From Celeribacter indicus (GTDB taxonomy: Bacteria; Pseudomonadota; Alphaproteobacteria; Rhodobacterales; Rhodobacteraceae): a DNA stretch of 64,000 nucleotides. Each line of letters begins with the position of its first letter. Positions within the stretch are counted from its first letter, which is position 1. The stretch covers positions 3,100,001 to 3,164,000 of the forward strand of contig NZ_CP004393.1 of assembly GCF_000819565.1 (NCBI RefSeq), given 5' to 3'. A model generated the notes under the pieces. The model was not told the DNA's origin, ran no database searches, and worked only from the letters and a program-made list of their open reading frames with translations. A program made the position numbers and the translations under genes. Below are positions 48,786-57,370 of the stretch, piece by piece.

Positions 48786-49435
48786 ACCGTCACTCTGCTC
48801 ATGAAATTGTCCTTCATCACCGTCACGATGACGAGGGCCACGAAGGCCCAGAAGGCCGGGCCGATGGAGATATGCGCGAGCCCCGCCACCTTGACCAGCG
48901 CCACCGCGACGCCGACCACGAAGACCTCCGCCATCGCCCAGGGGCGCATCGCCTCGGCGATGCGGAAGGCGGGGGCGGCATGGCGCGCCGGGTGATAGCC
49001 CAGCGCCATCGGCGCGAGCACGTAGATCAGCGCGGCGAAGCGGACCGTCGGCAGCACCACGATGAGCGCCGCCATCGCGAGCGTGAGCGGCGCGGTGAGC
49101 CCGCTCGAGAAGGCCATGACCGTGTCGAGCAGCGAGCTGCGCCGGATCATTCCCGCCGCCTCGAGTTCGAGGAAGGGAAAGAAGATGGCCGCGATCATCA
49201 GGATGAGCGCGGCAAGCGCCAGCATCATGATGCGCGTCATCGCCAGCGCCCGCGGCGCCTCGATCACCGCGCCGCAGCGCGGGCAGCGCGCGGTCTCCCC
49301 GATCGCCACATCCGGCTCGCGCAGCAGCGCGTCGCAGGCCGGACAGGCGAGAAGCTCGTGCAGATCCGACGCCGCGAAACGGGCGGCAGGCGGCGCGGCA
49401 GAGGTGGACGGCATGGCGGTATTCGAAACGGTCAT
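48752..49435 (-). CDS. pqiA: PqiA domain protein, first half of a split pqiA
   Basis: 227 residues. After a short Ser/Ala/Pro-rich start comes a zinc ribbon (LLACPACDALL...ARCPRCGAVI), then four membrane helices with YPxx-like FPFLELEAAGMIRRSSLLDTV. This is the N-terminal type PqiA domain of the inner-membrane partner of PqiB. It ends at TGA 48752, inside the beginning of the second PqiA frame. Shine-Dalgarno match before ATG is poor (GGCGGC). First gene of pqiA-pqiA'-pqiB-pqiC. Confidence 0.88.
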   Translation of the reverse strand: MTVSNTAMPSTSAAPPAARFAASDLHELLACPACDALLREPDVAIGETARCPRCGAVIEAPRALAMTRIMMLALAALILMIAAIFFPFLELEAAGMIRRSSLLDTVMAFSSGLTAPLTLAMAALIVVLPTVRFAALIYVLAPMALGYHPARHAAPAFRIAEAMRPWAMAEVFVVGVAVALVKVAGLAHISIGPAFWAFVALVIVTVMKDNFMSRVTVWKTLDARRRS

Positions 49436-49527
49436 GCCGCCAATCTAGTGCGCCGCACATGCGGAGGAAAGGCAACGTTGAGCGGGCGCCGCGACTCTGT
49501 GGCCTCCGTGCGTCTCCCCCGCGGCCC

Positions 49528-50298
49528 TCAGGACGGCGCGAAGGGCGCGATCTCCACCCCCGCCGCCTCCAGCCGGGCACGCAGGGCGCGCGCGATCTCC
49601 ACCGCACCGGGCGTGTCGCCATGGATGCAGAGCGTGTCCGCCTCGACCGGCAGGCGGCTGCCGTCGCTGCACGGGATATGGCCCTCGAGCACCATCGCGA
49701 GCACCTGCGCCGCGCTCGCCTCCGGATCATGGATCACGGCACCCGGCAGGCTGCGCGCGGTGAGCCGCCCCTCGGGCGTGTAGCTGCGGTCGGCATAGAT
49801 CTCCCGCGCGACGCGAAGCCCGGCCCGGAGCGCGGCGCGCTCGGCCTCGGTATGGGGCATGGCCACGAGCGCGAGCGCGGGATCGACCGCTTTCACCGCG
49901 CGGGCGCAGAGCGCGGCGAGATCCGCGTCCTCGGCGGCCATGTTGTTGAGCGCGCCGTGGAATTTCACATGGGTCATCGCATGGCCCTCGAGTGCGCAGA
50001 TGCCCTGCATCGCGACGATCTGGTAGATCAGCTGGGTCTCGAGATCCTCGGGCCGCTCGCCCGAGATCCGCCGCCGCCCGAACCCGTAGAGATCGGCGAA
50101 GGAGGGATGCGCACCGACACGCACTCCGGCGGCGCGCGCATCGCGGATCGTGCGCCGCATCACCACCGGATCGCCGGCATGGAAGCCGCAGGCGACATTG
50201 GCGGAGGTGACGAGCTCCAGCATCGCCGCATCCTCGCCCATCCGCCAGGCGCCGAAGCTTTCGCCCATGTCGCAGTTGAGATCGAGGGTCGGGGCCAT
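49528..50298 (-). CDS. pxpA: 5-oxoprolinase subunit A (LamB/YcsF family)
   Basis: 256 residues from ATG 50298, which has AAGGAG eight bases upstream; a GTG at 50307 lies within that site. LDLNCDMGESFGAW at the N terminus, VACGFHAGDPVVM, GAHPSFAD and HVKFHGALNNM are the conserved YcsF/PxpA blocks. With PxpB and PxpC it hydrolyses 5-oxoproline (pyroglutamate) to glutamate using ATP. It is the last gene of pxpB-pxpC-pxpA. Confidence 0.94.
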   Translation of the reverse strand: MAPTLDLNCDMGESFGAWRMGEDAAMLELVTSANVACGFHAGDPVVMRRTIRDARAAGVRVGAHPSFADLYGFGRRRISGERPEDLETQLIYQIVAMQGICALEGHAMTHVKFHGALNNMAAEDADLAALCARAVKAVDPALALVAMPHTEAERAALRAGLRVAREIYADRSYTPEGRLTARSLPGAVIHDPEASAAQVLAMVLEGHIPCSDGSRLPVEADTLCIHGDTPGAVEIARALRARLEAAGVEIAPFAPS

Positions 50299-50335
50299 AT
50301 GGGTCACTCCTTCAGGTCGCAGGACCGCGCGCGGC

Positions 50336-51355
50336 TCATGTCTCGCGGTCGAGATCGTCGCCTGCGGTTACACCGCCTATGAGCTGATAAGACAAGAGGT
50401 CTTTGATCGTCGCCGGATCGCGGATCACCGGGCGGCACCGGCCCGCGGCCTCGCGCAGCGCCGCCGCCCCGTCGCGCCAGAGCGCATCGGCCTCCGCAAG
50501 CGCGACATGCCGGAAGGACAGCGGCGCGCCCGGCCGCGCCTGCGCCACGACGGGAAGATCGGCGGGCAGGACCGTGCCGATCCGGGGATAGCCACCGATG
50601 GTCTGGCATTCCGCCATCAGCACATAGGGCACGCCCTCGCCCGTCATCTGGATGTCGCCCGGCCCGATCACGTCGGAGGCGAGCCCTGCCGCATGGTCGG
50701 AGCGGAACGGCTCCGGCGCCTCGAGCCGCAGGCCCTGCCGGTTGCCCTCGGGCGCACGCAGGAAAGGCGTGGAGAGGAAACGCGCGCGGGTCTGCGCGTC
50801 GAAAAGCCCGCTCTGCGGTCCGTCCATGATCCGCACCGTGCCGCCGGAGAAGCGCGGGGCGACCGCGATCGCGCGGGCCGGCGCCTGCGGATCGGGATCG
50901 TCGCCGCAGGGGAGCCGGTCCCCCGCCCCGAGCCGCGCGCCGATCCCGATCGCGAGATGGGCGGCGCGGCTCCCGAGCCAGGGCGGCGTCGCGATGCCGC
51001 CCGCGGGGGTGAGATAGGCATAGAGCCCCGCCTCCATCCGCGCCAGGCGGAGGGTCTGGCCCGGCGCCATAAGATGCGTGCGGTTCCATTCGAGCGGCTG
51101 ACCATCGAGCGTCGCCTGCATCGGCGCGCCGGTGAGCGCGATCCGAGTCGGCGCCTCCACCCGGAACCTGCCGCCCGCGCCCGCCAGTTCCACCGCCGCA
51201 AGCGCCGTCTCCGCGCCGAGCAGCGCGGCCGCCTCGATCAGCGCCTGCCGGTCCATCGCCCCGCCGCGCGCGACCCCCTGCGCAAGATGGCCGGGCCGGC
51301 CGAGATCCTGCACGCTCAAGAGCCCCTCCGCCCGCTCGACCGCCAGCACCGTCAT
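50336..51355 (-). CDS. pxpC: 5-oxoprolinase subunit C (biotin-dependent carboxyltransferase-like, KipA family)
   Basis: 339 residues from ATG 51355, overlapping the pxpB stop as ATGA; the open frame further upstream is non-homologous. GLLSVQDLGRPGHLAQGVARGGAMD and VRIMDGPQSGLFD...FLSTPF, plus GVPYVLMAECQTIGGYPRIGTVLPADLPVVAQARPG, are KipA/PxpC signatures. Acts with PxpB as the ATP-dependent part of 5-oxoprolinase in the cytoplasm. Confidence 0.93.
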   Translation of the reverse strand: MTVLAVERAEGLLSVQDLGRPGHLAQGVARGGAMDRQALIEAAALLGAETALAAVELAGAGGRFRVEAPTRIALTGAPMQATLDGQPLEWNRTHLMAPGQTLRLARMEAGLYAYLTPAGGIATPPWLGSRAAHLAIGIGARLGAGDRLPCGDDPDPQAPARAIAVAPRFSGGTVRIMDGPQSGLFDAQTRARFLSTPFLRAPEGNRQGLRLEAPEPFRSDHAAGLASDVIGPGDIQMTGEGVPYVLMAECQTIGGYPRIGTVLPADLPVVAQARPGAPLSFRHVALAEADALWRDGAAALREAAGRCRPVIRDPATIKDLLSYQLIGGVTAGDDLDRET

Positions 51356-52098
51356 CCGAGCACCTCCAGCCGCGCACCGCCGAGCCCGTCCGGCGCGTCC
51401 CGAAGCGCCGCGATCTCCTCCGCCGAGGCGGGTACGAACCGGATCGCATCGCCTGCGCGCAGCAGGATCGGCTCCTCCCGTTCGGGCATGAAATTGCGGA
51501 AGGCGGCACGCCCCACCATGCGCCAGCCGGTCGTGCCCGCCGCGGTGAACATCACGATCTGGCGCACCGCGACCGTCACCGCGCCCTGCGGCACCTCCGG
51601 CGCGAGCTCGGAGAGGCGCGGCACGTCCCAGCGCTCGGGCAGGAGCCCGAGATAGGGCTGGCCCGGCGCGAAACCGATGGCCAGGACGCGCAGGTCCGCC
51701 GCGCAGATCTCCGCAACCGCCGCCTCCGGCCGCTGGCCGGTCCGCGCCGCCACCTCCGCGAGCTCCGGCCCGTTGTCGCCGCCGAAGGCCACCGGGATCC
51801 TCCAGCGGCGCGCCGGCACAGGCGCGGGCGCGCCCGCGGCAAGCACGGCGCGCGCACGGCGGCGCAGCTCCGATGCCAGCCCGGCGCGGCGCACCCGCGC
51901 GGGATCGAACCGCAGGAAGACGGAGACGAGCGCGGGACAGATCTCCACCACGCCGTCGGGCGGTGTCTCCGCCAGCGCGGCGAGAAGGGCCTCCTTCGCC
52001 GCCATCGCCTCCGGCTCGGGGCGCAGCGAAAAGCGCAGCACGAGCCCGTCCGGGCCGGCGGGCAGGATCTCGGGGATGTCGGGCGTCTCGCAGGTCAT
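51352..52098 (-). CDS. pxpB: 5-oxoprolinase subunit B (KipI family)
   Basis: 248 residues from ATG 52098. ILPAGPDGLVLRFS at the N terminus and IGFAPGQPYLGLLPE...QGAVTVAVRQIVMFTAAGTTGWRMVGR are KipI/PxpB motifs. No Shine-Dalgarno sequence is visible before this ATG; family alignment decides the start. ATGA overlap with pxpC. First gene of the 5-oxoprolinase operon; the 132 bases before it (52099-52230) are otherwise empty. Confidence 0.92.
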   Translation of the reverse strand: MTCETPDIPEILPAGPDGLVLRFSLRPEPEAMAAKEALLAALAETPPDGVVEICPALVSVFLRFDPARVRRAGLASELRRRARAVLAAGAPAPVPARRWRIPVAFGGDNGPELAEVAARTGQRPEAAVAEICAADLRVLAIGFAPGQPYLGLLPERWDVPRLSELAPEVPQGAVTVAVRQIVMFTAAGTTGWRMVGRAAFRNFMPEREEPILLRAGDAIRFVPASAEEIAALRDAPDGLGGARLEVLG

Positions 52099-52230
52099 GG
52101 TGGCGGCGGGTCCGGAAGGCGTCGGTCGGGGGCGGCCGGGATCGCCCCGGCGCATGCCTCGCATTGAAACCGCTCGGGAGCGCGAGGGCAACCGCAACGC
52201 GCGCGCTCGCCGGCACTCCCGGCCGCCGGC

Positions 52231-53184
52231 TCAGTATCCCGCCCGCGTGTCGACCAGGTTGAAAAGCGGCCCGCCGGACACGAAGCGCGCGAGGTTGTCG
52301 CGAAAGATCTCCCGCCCCCGCATCCTGGTCAGCGCGGTGGTCGCGCCGTTATGCGGCGTGACGATGGTATTGGGCAGGGACCAGAACGGGCTGTCGGGCG
52401 GAAGCGGTTCGGTGCCGTGGGCATCAAGCCCCGCCCCCGCGATCCAGCCCTCGCGCAGCGCGCGCAGGAGCACGGCATCCTCCGCGATGCCCCCGCGCGA
52501 GACGCAGATGTAATGCGCCGACGGCTTCATCGCGCGGAACTCCGCCTCGCCCAGCATGGATTGCGTCTCCGGCGTCAACGGTGCGGTCACGACGACGAAA
52601 TCGGAGGCCGCGAGAAAGTCGTGAAGCTGCGCCTGCGGATAGAGGCGCCCGACGCCTTCGGCGGGACGGCCGCTCCGCCGCAGCCCGATCACCTCCATGC
52701 CGAAGGCCCGGCATCGCCGGGCGAGTTCCGTGCCCGCGTGGCCGACGCCCAGAAGCCCCGCCGTCAGACCGGTGAGCTCGCCATGGAGGAACGGCGCCCA
52801 GCGGCGCTCCCGCTGGCCGTCGAGCCAGCGCAGCGCGCCGCGGTTGAGCATCAGCATCAGCATCATCGCATGTTCGGCCAGCGGGATCGCGCCGTTGCCC
52901 TTGCTGCTCGTCAGCATCGCGCCATGGGCGACGAATTCGGGATAGAGCTGCCGGTTCGGCCCCGCCGCCCAGCTATGGACCCATGCGAGCCGCCCGGCCC
53001 GCGCCAGCGCCGCGCGGTCGACGAACCCCGCCACGACATCCGCCTCCCCGATCCGGGCGGAGATCTCCGTCGCATCGGCACAGCGCCAAAGCCGTGCCCG
53101 CGGCGCGACCTCCCGCAGTTCCGCAAGATGCGTGTCGTCGATTTCATCCGTGAACAGGACAGTGGGAGAGGCCGTCTGTCGCAT
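52231..53184 (-). CDS. D-2-hydroxyacid dehydrogenase
   Basis: 317 residues from ATG 53184 (AGGAG about 12 bases upstream; a GTG at 53211 has none). The NAD(P) fold shows LLGVGHAGTELARRCRAFGM, and the catalytic block has ICVSRGGIAED with the conserved Arg and TPHNGATT with the catalytic His. Family members reduce glyoxylate, hydroxypyruvate or other 2-keto acids. As the last gene behind hyi and glxR, a hydroxypyruvate/glyoxylate reductase role is plausible but inferred. Confidence 0.87.
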   Translation of the reverse strand: MRQTASPTVLFTDEIDDTHLAELREVAPRARLWRCADATEISARIGEADVVAGFVDRAALARAGRLAWVHSWAAGPNRQLYPEFVAHGAMLTSSKGNGAIPLAEHAMMLMLMLNRGALRWLDGQRERRWAPFLHGELTGLTAGLLGVGHAGTELARRCRAFGMEVIGLRRSGRPAEGVGRLYPQAQLHDFLAASDFVVVTAPLTPETQSMLGEAEFRAMKPSAHYICVSRGGIAEDAVLLRALREGWIAGAGLDAHGTEPLPPDSPFWSLPNTIVTPHNGATTALTRMRGREIFRDNLARFVSGGPLFNLVDTRAGY

Positions 53185-53268
53185 TTTCCAAAGATCTCCT
53201 GTTTCCGTCACGTCGGGACCGGCCCCAGGGGAGGAAGGCCGCGGGACCGGTCCGTCCGCTGAGGGGTC

Positions 53269-54138
53269 TCAGGGCCGGGACAGCCGTTCGACCACCTCGA
53301 TCAACGCCGAATGGTCGCGCTCGCCTTCGCCGTGGCCCACGGCGGCGTTCATCAGCTGCGCGACGGTCGACGTATTCGGAAGACCCAGGTTGAGGTTGCG
53401 CGCGGCATTCACCGCGAGATCGAGATCCTTCTGGTGCAGCCGCAGCCGGAAGCCGGGATCGAAGGTCCGGTTGATCATCCGCTCGCCATGCACCTTGAGG
53501 ATCGTGCTGTCCGCGAAACCGCCCATCAGCGCCTCGCGGACCTTCGCCGGGTCGGCGCCGGAGGCCTTCGCGAAGACGAGCGCCTCGGCCACGGCCTGGA
53601 TGTTGAGGCCGACGATGATCTGGTTGGCGACCTTGGTGGTCTGCCCGTCGCCCACCTCGCCGACATGGGTGATCGTCTTGCCCATGATCTCGAACAGCGG
53701 TCTGGCGCGGGCGAAATCCGCCTCCGACCCGCCGGCCATGATCGTCAGCGTGCCGGCCTTCGCGCCGACCTCGCCGCCGGAGACCGGCGCATCGACATAG
53801 CCGCCGCCGCCCGCGCGGATGCGCTCGGCAAAGGCCTTCGTCGCGACCGGCGAGATCGAGCTCATGTCGATGACGAGCGCGCCCTGCTGCAATCCCTCGC
53901 TCACGCCCTCCGGGCCGAAGAGGACGGCCTCCACATCGGGGGTGTCGGGCACGATGGTGATGACGATCTCGGACCGGCGCGCCACCTCGGCGGGCGTGTC
54001 GCAGGCGATCGCCCCGGCCTCCACCAGCGCTTGCGACGCCGCCTTCACGCGGTTGACGTAAAGCGTGTGACCCGCGTCGATGAGATGCCGCGCCATGGGG
54101 CGTCCCATCACGCCGAGACCGATGAAACCGATATTCAT
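53269..54138 (-). CDS. glxR: 2-hydroxy-3-oxopropionate (tartronate semialdehyde) reductase
   Basis: 289 residues, beta-hydroxyacid dehydrogenase family. GFIGLGVMGRPMARHL (4-19) binds NAD(P), DAPVSGGEVGA (116-126) is the substrate signature, and Lys169 in TTKVANQIIVG is the catalytic lysine. Next to hydroxypyruvate isomerase and glycerate kinase, the substrate is most likely tartronate semialdehyde, reduced to glycerate. The family also includes 3-hydroxyisobutyrate dehydrogenase, which the neighbours make less likely. 13 bases after hyi. Confidence 0.88.
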   Translation of the reverse strand: MNIGFIGLGVMGRPMARHLIDAGHTLYVNRVKAASQALVEAGAIACDTPAEVARRSEIVITIVPDTPDVEAVLFGPEGVSEGLQQGALVIDMSSISPVATKAFAERIRAGGGGYVDAPVSGGEVGAKAGTLTIMAGGSEADFARARPLFEIMGKTITHVGEVGDGQTTKVANQIIVGLNIQAVAEALVFAKASGADPAKVREALMGGFADSTILKVHGERMINRTFDPGFRLRLHQKDLDLAVNAARNLNLGLPNTSTVAQLMNAAVGHGEGERDHSALIEVVERLSRP

Positions 54139-54151
54139 GCTGTTTTCTCCT

Positions 54152-54925
54152 TCAGATGTCGTTGCGCCAGGTCAGGCCCGCGCTGGTGCCCGCGGCGGGG
54201 ACGTATTCGCAGCCCACCCAGCCCTCGTAGCCGAGGGCGTCGAGCCGCGGCAGCACGTAGCCATAGTTGATTTCCCCGGTGCCCGGCTCGTGCCGGCCCG
54301 GATTGTCCGCGATCTGCACATGGGCGATCCGCGGTTGCAGGCGCTCGAAGGTGGCCATCAGCTCACCCTGCATGCGCTGCATGTGGTAGAGGTCGTATTG
54401 CAGCCAGAGATTGTCCGCGCCCACCCGATCGAAAAGCGCCAGCGTCTCGTCGGGCCGGGTCAGCAGGAAGCCGGGAATGTCGAAGCTGTTGATCGGCTCC
54501 ACCAGCAGGCGGATGCCCGCCTCGGCGAGGCGCGGCGCGGCATGGGCGAGGTTGGCGACCAGCACCTCCTCCGCCTCCGCTCGCGCGACACCCTCGGGGA
54601 GCTTGCCGCAGAGGCAGTTGATCTGCCGGCAGCCGAGCGCCTGCGCATAGCGCAGCGCCGCCCCGACGCCGTCGCGGAATTCCTCCTCGCGGCCCGGCAG
54701 CGCGGCGATCCCGCGCTCCCCGCCGGCCCAGTCGCCGGAGGGCAGGTTGAACAGCACCTGCGTCAGCCCGGCGGAGGAAAGCGCATCGGCGACATCGGCC
54801 TCCGGGACGTCGTAGGGTCCGAGATATTCGACCCCGGTGAACCCGTCCGCGGCGGCGGCGGCGAAACGGTCGAGAAAGTCGTGCTCCGTGTAGAGCATCG
54901 ACAGGTTCGCGGAATAACGCGGCAT
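54152..54925 (-). CDS. hyi: Hydroxypyruvate isomerase
   Basis: 257 residues, xylose-isomerase-like TIM barrel. Conserved acidic metal ligands Glu143 (LLVEPINSFD) and Glu240 (GCEYVPA) are in the positions known for Hyi, and length (about 258) matches. Interconverts hydroxypyruvate and tartronate semialdehyde. AGGAGGTTTT lies just before ATG. Lies between gckA and glxR, completing a hydroxypyruvate-to-glycerate route. Confidence 0.9.
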   Translation of the reverse strand: MPRYSANLSMLYTEHDFLDRFAAAAADGFTGVEYLGPYDVPEADVADALSSAGLTQVLFNLPSGDWAGGERGIAALPGREEEFRDGVGAALRYAQALGCRQINCLCGKLPEGVARAEAEEVLVANLAHAAPRLAEAGIRLLVEPINSFDIPGFLLTRPDETLALFDRVGADNLWLQYDLYHMQRMQGELMATFERLQPRIAHVQIADNPGRHEPGTGEINYGYVLPRLDALGYEGWVGCEYVPAAGTSAGLTWRNDI

Positions 54926-55004
54926 GGTGGCAAAACCTCCTGTCTGGGCCCCGCTGCGCCGGATGCGTCACGGGTGCCGGTTGATGTGGGGCGCGAGCTT
55001 CGCC

Positions 55005-56327
55005 TCAGCGGACGAGGATCGCGCGGAAATCGTTCACGTTCGTGCCCGTCGGCCCCGGTTCGAAGAGTTCGCCGGCGGCAGAGAAGGCGCCCCAGCTGTC
55101 GTGCCGGGCAAGGAGCGCGGCGGGATCGTGTTCGAGCGCGCGCAGCCGCCGGGCGGTGTCGCCGTCGCAAAAGGCGCCGGCGTTGGTCTCCGACCCGTCG
55201 ATGCCGTCCGTGTCGGCGGCGAGCGCGGTGATCGGCTGCCCCTCGATGCCGAGCGCGAAGGAGAGCAGGAATTCGCCGTTGCGCCCGCCCCGCGCCCTGC
55301 CCTGCCCGGTGTCCGGCCCCGTTGCCTGCCCGAGCGTCACGGTCGTCTCCCCGCCCGACAGCAGCACCACGGGCCGCGCGAAGGCGCCGCCCGGCGCGCG
55401 GCAGCCGGTGGCGATGGCGGCGAGCACCTTGCCCACCTCCCGCGCCTCGCCTTCGAGGGCGTCGGACAGGATGACCGCACCGATCCCTTCCGCGAGGGCG
55501 CGGCGGTGCGCCGCCGCCAGGGAGAGCGCCGACGAGGCCACGAGATGCACCTCGTCGCGCGCGAAGGCCGGATCGTCCGGCAAGGGGGCCGGCGCCGGCG
55601 CGCGGTCGAGACAGGCGCGGATGCGGGGCGGCAGGTCGATCCTCCAGCCGTCGATGGCGGCACGGGCGGCGGCGAGGCCGGAGGTGCCGGGCACGGTCGG
55701 GCCGGAGGCAACCTCTGCCGGATCGTCGCCCGGCACGTCGGAGACCACGAGGCTCACCACCCGCGCGGGATGGGCGGCCTGCGCGAGCCGTCCGCCCTTG
55801 ACGCGGCTCACCTGCCTGCGGATCGCGTTCATTGCGGAGATCGGCGCACCGGAGGCGAGAAGGCAGGTGTTCAGCTCGATCTCGTCGGCGAGCGTCAGCG
55901 GCTCCGGCGCCCCCGGCAGAAGTGCCGAGCCGCCGCCGCAGATCAGCGCGATCACCAGGTCGTCCTCGCCGAGACCGGACACCGCGCCGAACAGCGCCTC
56001 CGTCGCCCGCGCGCCGGCGGCATCCGGCACAGGATGGCCGGCTTCGAGCACCCGGATCTGCCGGCAGGGCGCCGCATAGCCGTAGCGGGTCACGACCACG
56101 CCGCCGAGCGGGCCGTCCCACAGCTCCTCGAGCGCCGCCGCCATCTGGGCCGCGCCCTTCCCCGCACCGATCACCACCGTGCGCCCGCGCGGCTTTTGCG
56201 GCAGATGGGCGGCAAGACAGCGCCGCGGATCGGCCGCCGCCACCGCCGCCCCGAACAGGCGCGCGAGCAGGTCGCGGTCGGCGCGCGCGGTCCGGCGCGC
56301 GGCGGTCTCCGTCCCCGGCTCAGGCAT
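55005..56327 (-). CDS. gckA: Glycerate 2-kinase (DUF4147/MOFRL family)
   Basis: 440 residues. The N-terminal DUF4147 domain has VVIGAGKGAAQMAAALE and LICGGGSALLPGAPEPLTLADEIELN; the C-terminal MOFRL domain has VLLSGGETTVTLG...GRGGRNGEFLLSFAL and ALAADTDGIDGSETNAGAF. Such proteins phosphorylate glycerate to 2-phosphoglycerate; some are named TtuD/hydroxypyruvate reductase from older work. Its start overlaps the permease stop by 8 bases, tying the kinase to the ABC importer operon. Confidence 0.9.
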   Translation of the reverse strand: MPEPGTETAARRTARADRDLLARLFGAAVAAADPRRCLAAHLPQKPRGRTVVIGAGKGAAQMAAALEELWDGPLGGVVVTRYGYAAPCRQIRVLEAGHPVPDAAGARATEALFGAVSGLGEDDLVIALICGGGSALLPGAPEPLTLADEIELNTCLLASGAPISAMNAIRRQVSRVKGGRLAQAAHPARVVSLVVSDVPGDDPAEVASGPTVPGTSGLAAARAAIDGWRIDLPPRIRACLDRAPAPAPLPDDPAFARDEVHLVASSALSLAAAHRRALAEGIGAVILSDALEGEAREVGKVLAAIATGCRAPGGAFARPVVLLSGGETTVTLGQATGPDTGQGRARGGRNGEFLLSFALGIEGQPITALAADTDGIDGSETNAGAFCDGDTARRLRALEHDPAALLARHDSWGAFSAAGELFEPGPTGTNVNDFRAILVR

Positions 56328-57306
56328 AGCGGATCCGCGGGTCCGCCCAGGCGAGCAGAAGGTCGGAGATCAGCGTGCCGATCACCGTGAGCGCGCTCAT
56401 GAGCATGATGAAACTGCCCGCCAGATACATGTCCTGCGTCAGCAGCGCGTTCAGCAGCAGCGGACCGGTCAGCGGCAGGTTCAGCACCACGGCGGTGATC
56501 GTCGCCCCGGAGATCAGCGTGGGCAGCAGCCAGCCGATCGTGGAGATGAGCGGGTTCATCGCGACGCGGACGGGATATTTGAACAGCAGCCGGCTTTCCG
56601 ACAGGCCGTAGGCGCGCGCGGTGACGACATAGGGCTTGTGCAGTTCGTCGAGCAGGTTGGCGCGCAGCACCCGGATCAGCGCCGCGGTGCCCGCCGTGCC
56701 GAGCACGACGATGGGCAGGATCATGTGCTGGAGGAAATCGAGCAACCGGGCAAAGGACCATGGCGCGTTCTGGAAACGGTCGGAGAACATGCCGCTCCAG
56801 TCGGCCTGGAAGAAATCGAAGCCGATGAAGAGCAGCACGAGCGCGAAGAGGAAATTCGGGATCGCGAGGCCGATCATGCCGATGAAGGTCGCGAGATAGT
56901 CGCCCAGGGAATTCTTGCGCACCGCCGAATAGATGCCGATCGGGATCGCGAGCAGCCACATGAAGCCGAGGGTGAAAAGCGCGAGCAGGAAGGTCATGCC
57001 GATGCGGTTCCACACGAGATCGGCTACCGGCCGGCGCCATTCGAGGGAGAAGCCGAAATCGCCGTAGAGCACGATGTTGGACACCCATTTCCAATACTGG
57101 ACGAAGAAGCCCTGATCGAGGCCGTAGCGCGCCCGCATCGCCTGCATGAAGGCGGGATCGACGCTGTCGCCCTCGAGGCTGAGCTTGGCCGCCATGGAGG
57201 TGACGAAGTCGCCGGGCGGAAGCTGGATGATTGCGAAGGACATGATCGAGATGGCGATCAGGGTGAACACCATGTAGATCAGACGTCTTGTGATGAAAGC
57301 CAACAC
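56320..57306 (-). CDS. ABC transporter permease, peptide/nickel (DppB) class
   Basis: 328 residues from GTG 57306, nine bases after GGAG; a TTG follows directly. LAFITRRLIYMVFTLIAISIMSFAIIQLPPGD is the DppB-type N terminus, followed by a large periplasmic segment and five further helices with the EAA-like loop VVTARAYGLSESRLLFKYPVRVAMNPLIS. One of two inner-membrane channel subunits of the importer; the other lies at the window edge. Unusually, the gene is placed after the binding-protein gene and away from the other permease. Confidence 0.92.
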   Translation of the reverse strand: MLAFITRRLIYMVFTLIAISIMSFAIIQLPPGDFVTSMAAKLSLEGDSVDPAFMQAMRARYGLDQGFFVQYWKWVSNIVLYGDFGFSLEWRRPVADLVWNRIGMTFLLALFTLGFMWLLAIPIGIYSAVRKNSLGDYLATFIGMIGLAIPNFLFALVLLFIGFDFFQADWSGMFSDRFQNAPWSFARLLDFLQHMILPIVVLGTAGTAALIRVLRANLLDELHKPYVVTARAYGLSESRLLFKYPVRVAMNPLISTIGWLLPTLISGATITAVVLNLPLTGPLLLNALLTQDMYLAGSFIMLMSALTVIGTLISDLLLAWADPRIRYA

Positions 57307-57331
57307 TGTCAGAAGCTCCGGTCTTGGGGGC

Positions 57332-57354
57332 GTGCGGCCGGGGGCCGGCCGCAC
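57332..57354 (-). promoter_or_regulatory. Intercistronic stem-loop between binding protein and permease
   Basis: GTGCGGCCG (57332-57340), loop GGGGC, CGGCCGCAC (57346-57354): a perfect 9-bp stem, 16 bases after the binding-protein stop and 25 before the permease start. No T-tract on the minus-strand exit. Such stems often protect the upstream mRNA and give more binding protein than permease. Confidence 0.6.
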
Positions 57355-57370
57355 GGGGGCTGTTGGGAGA

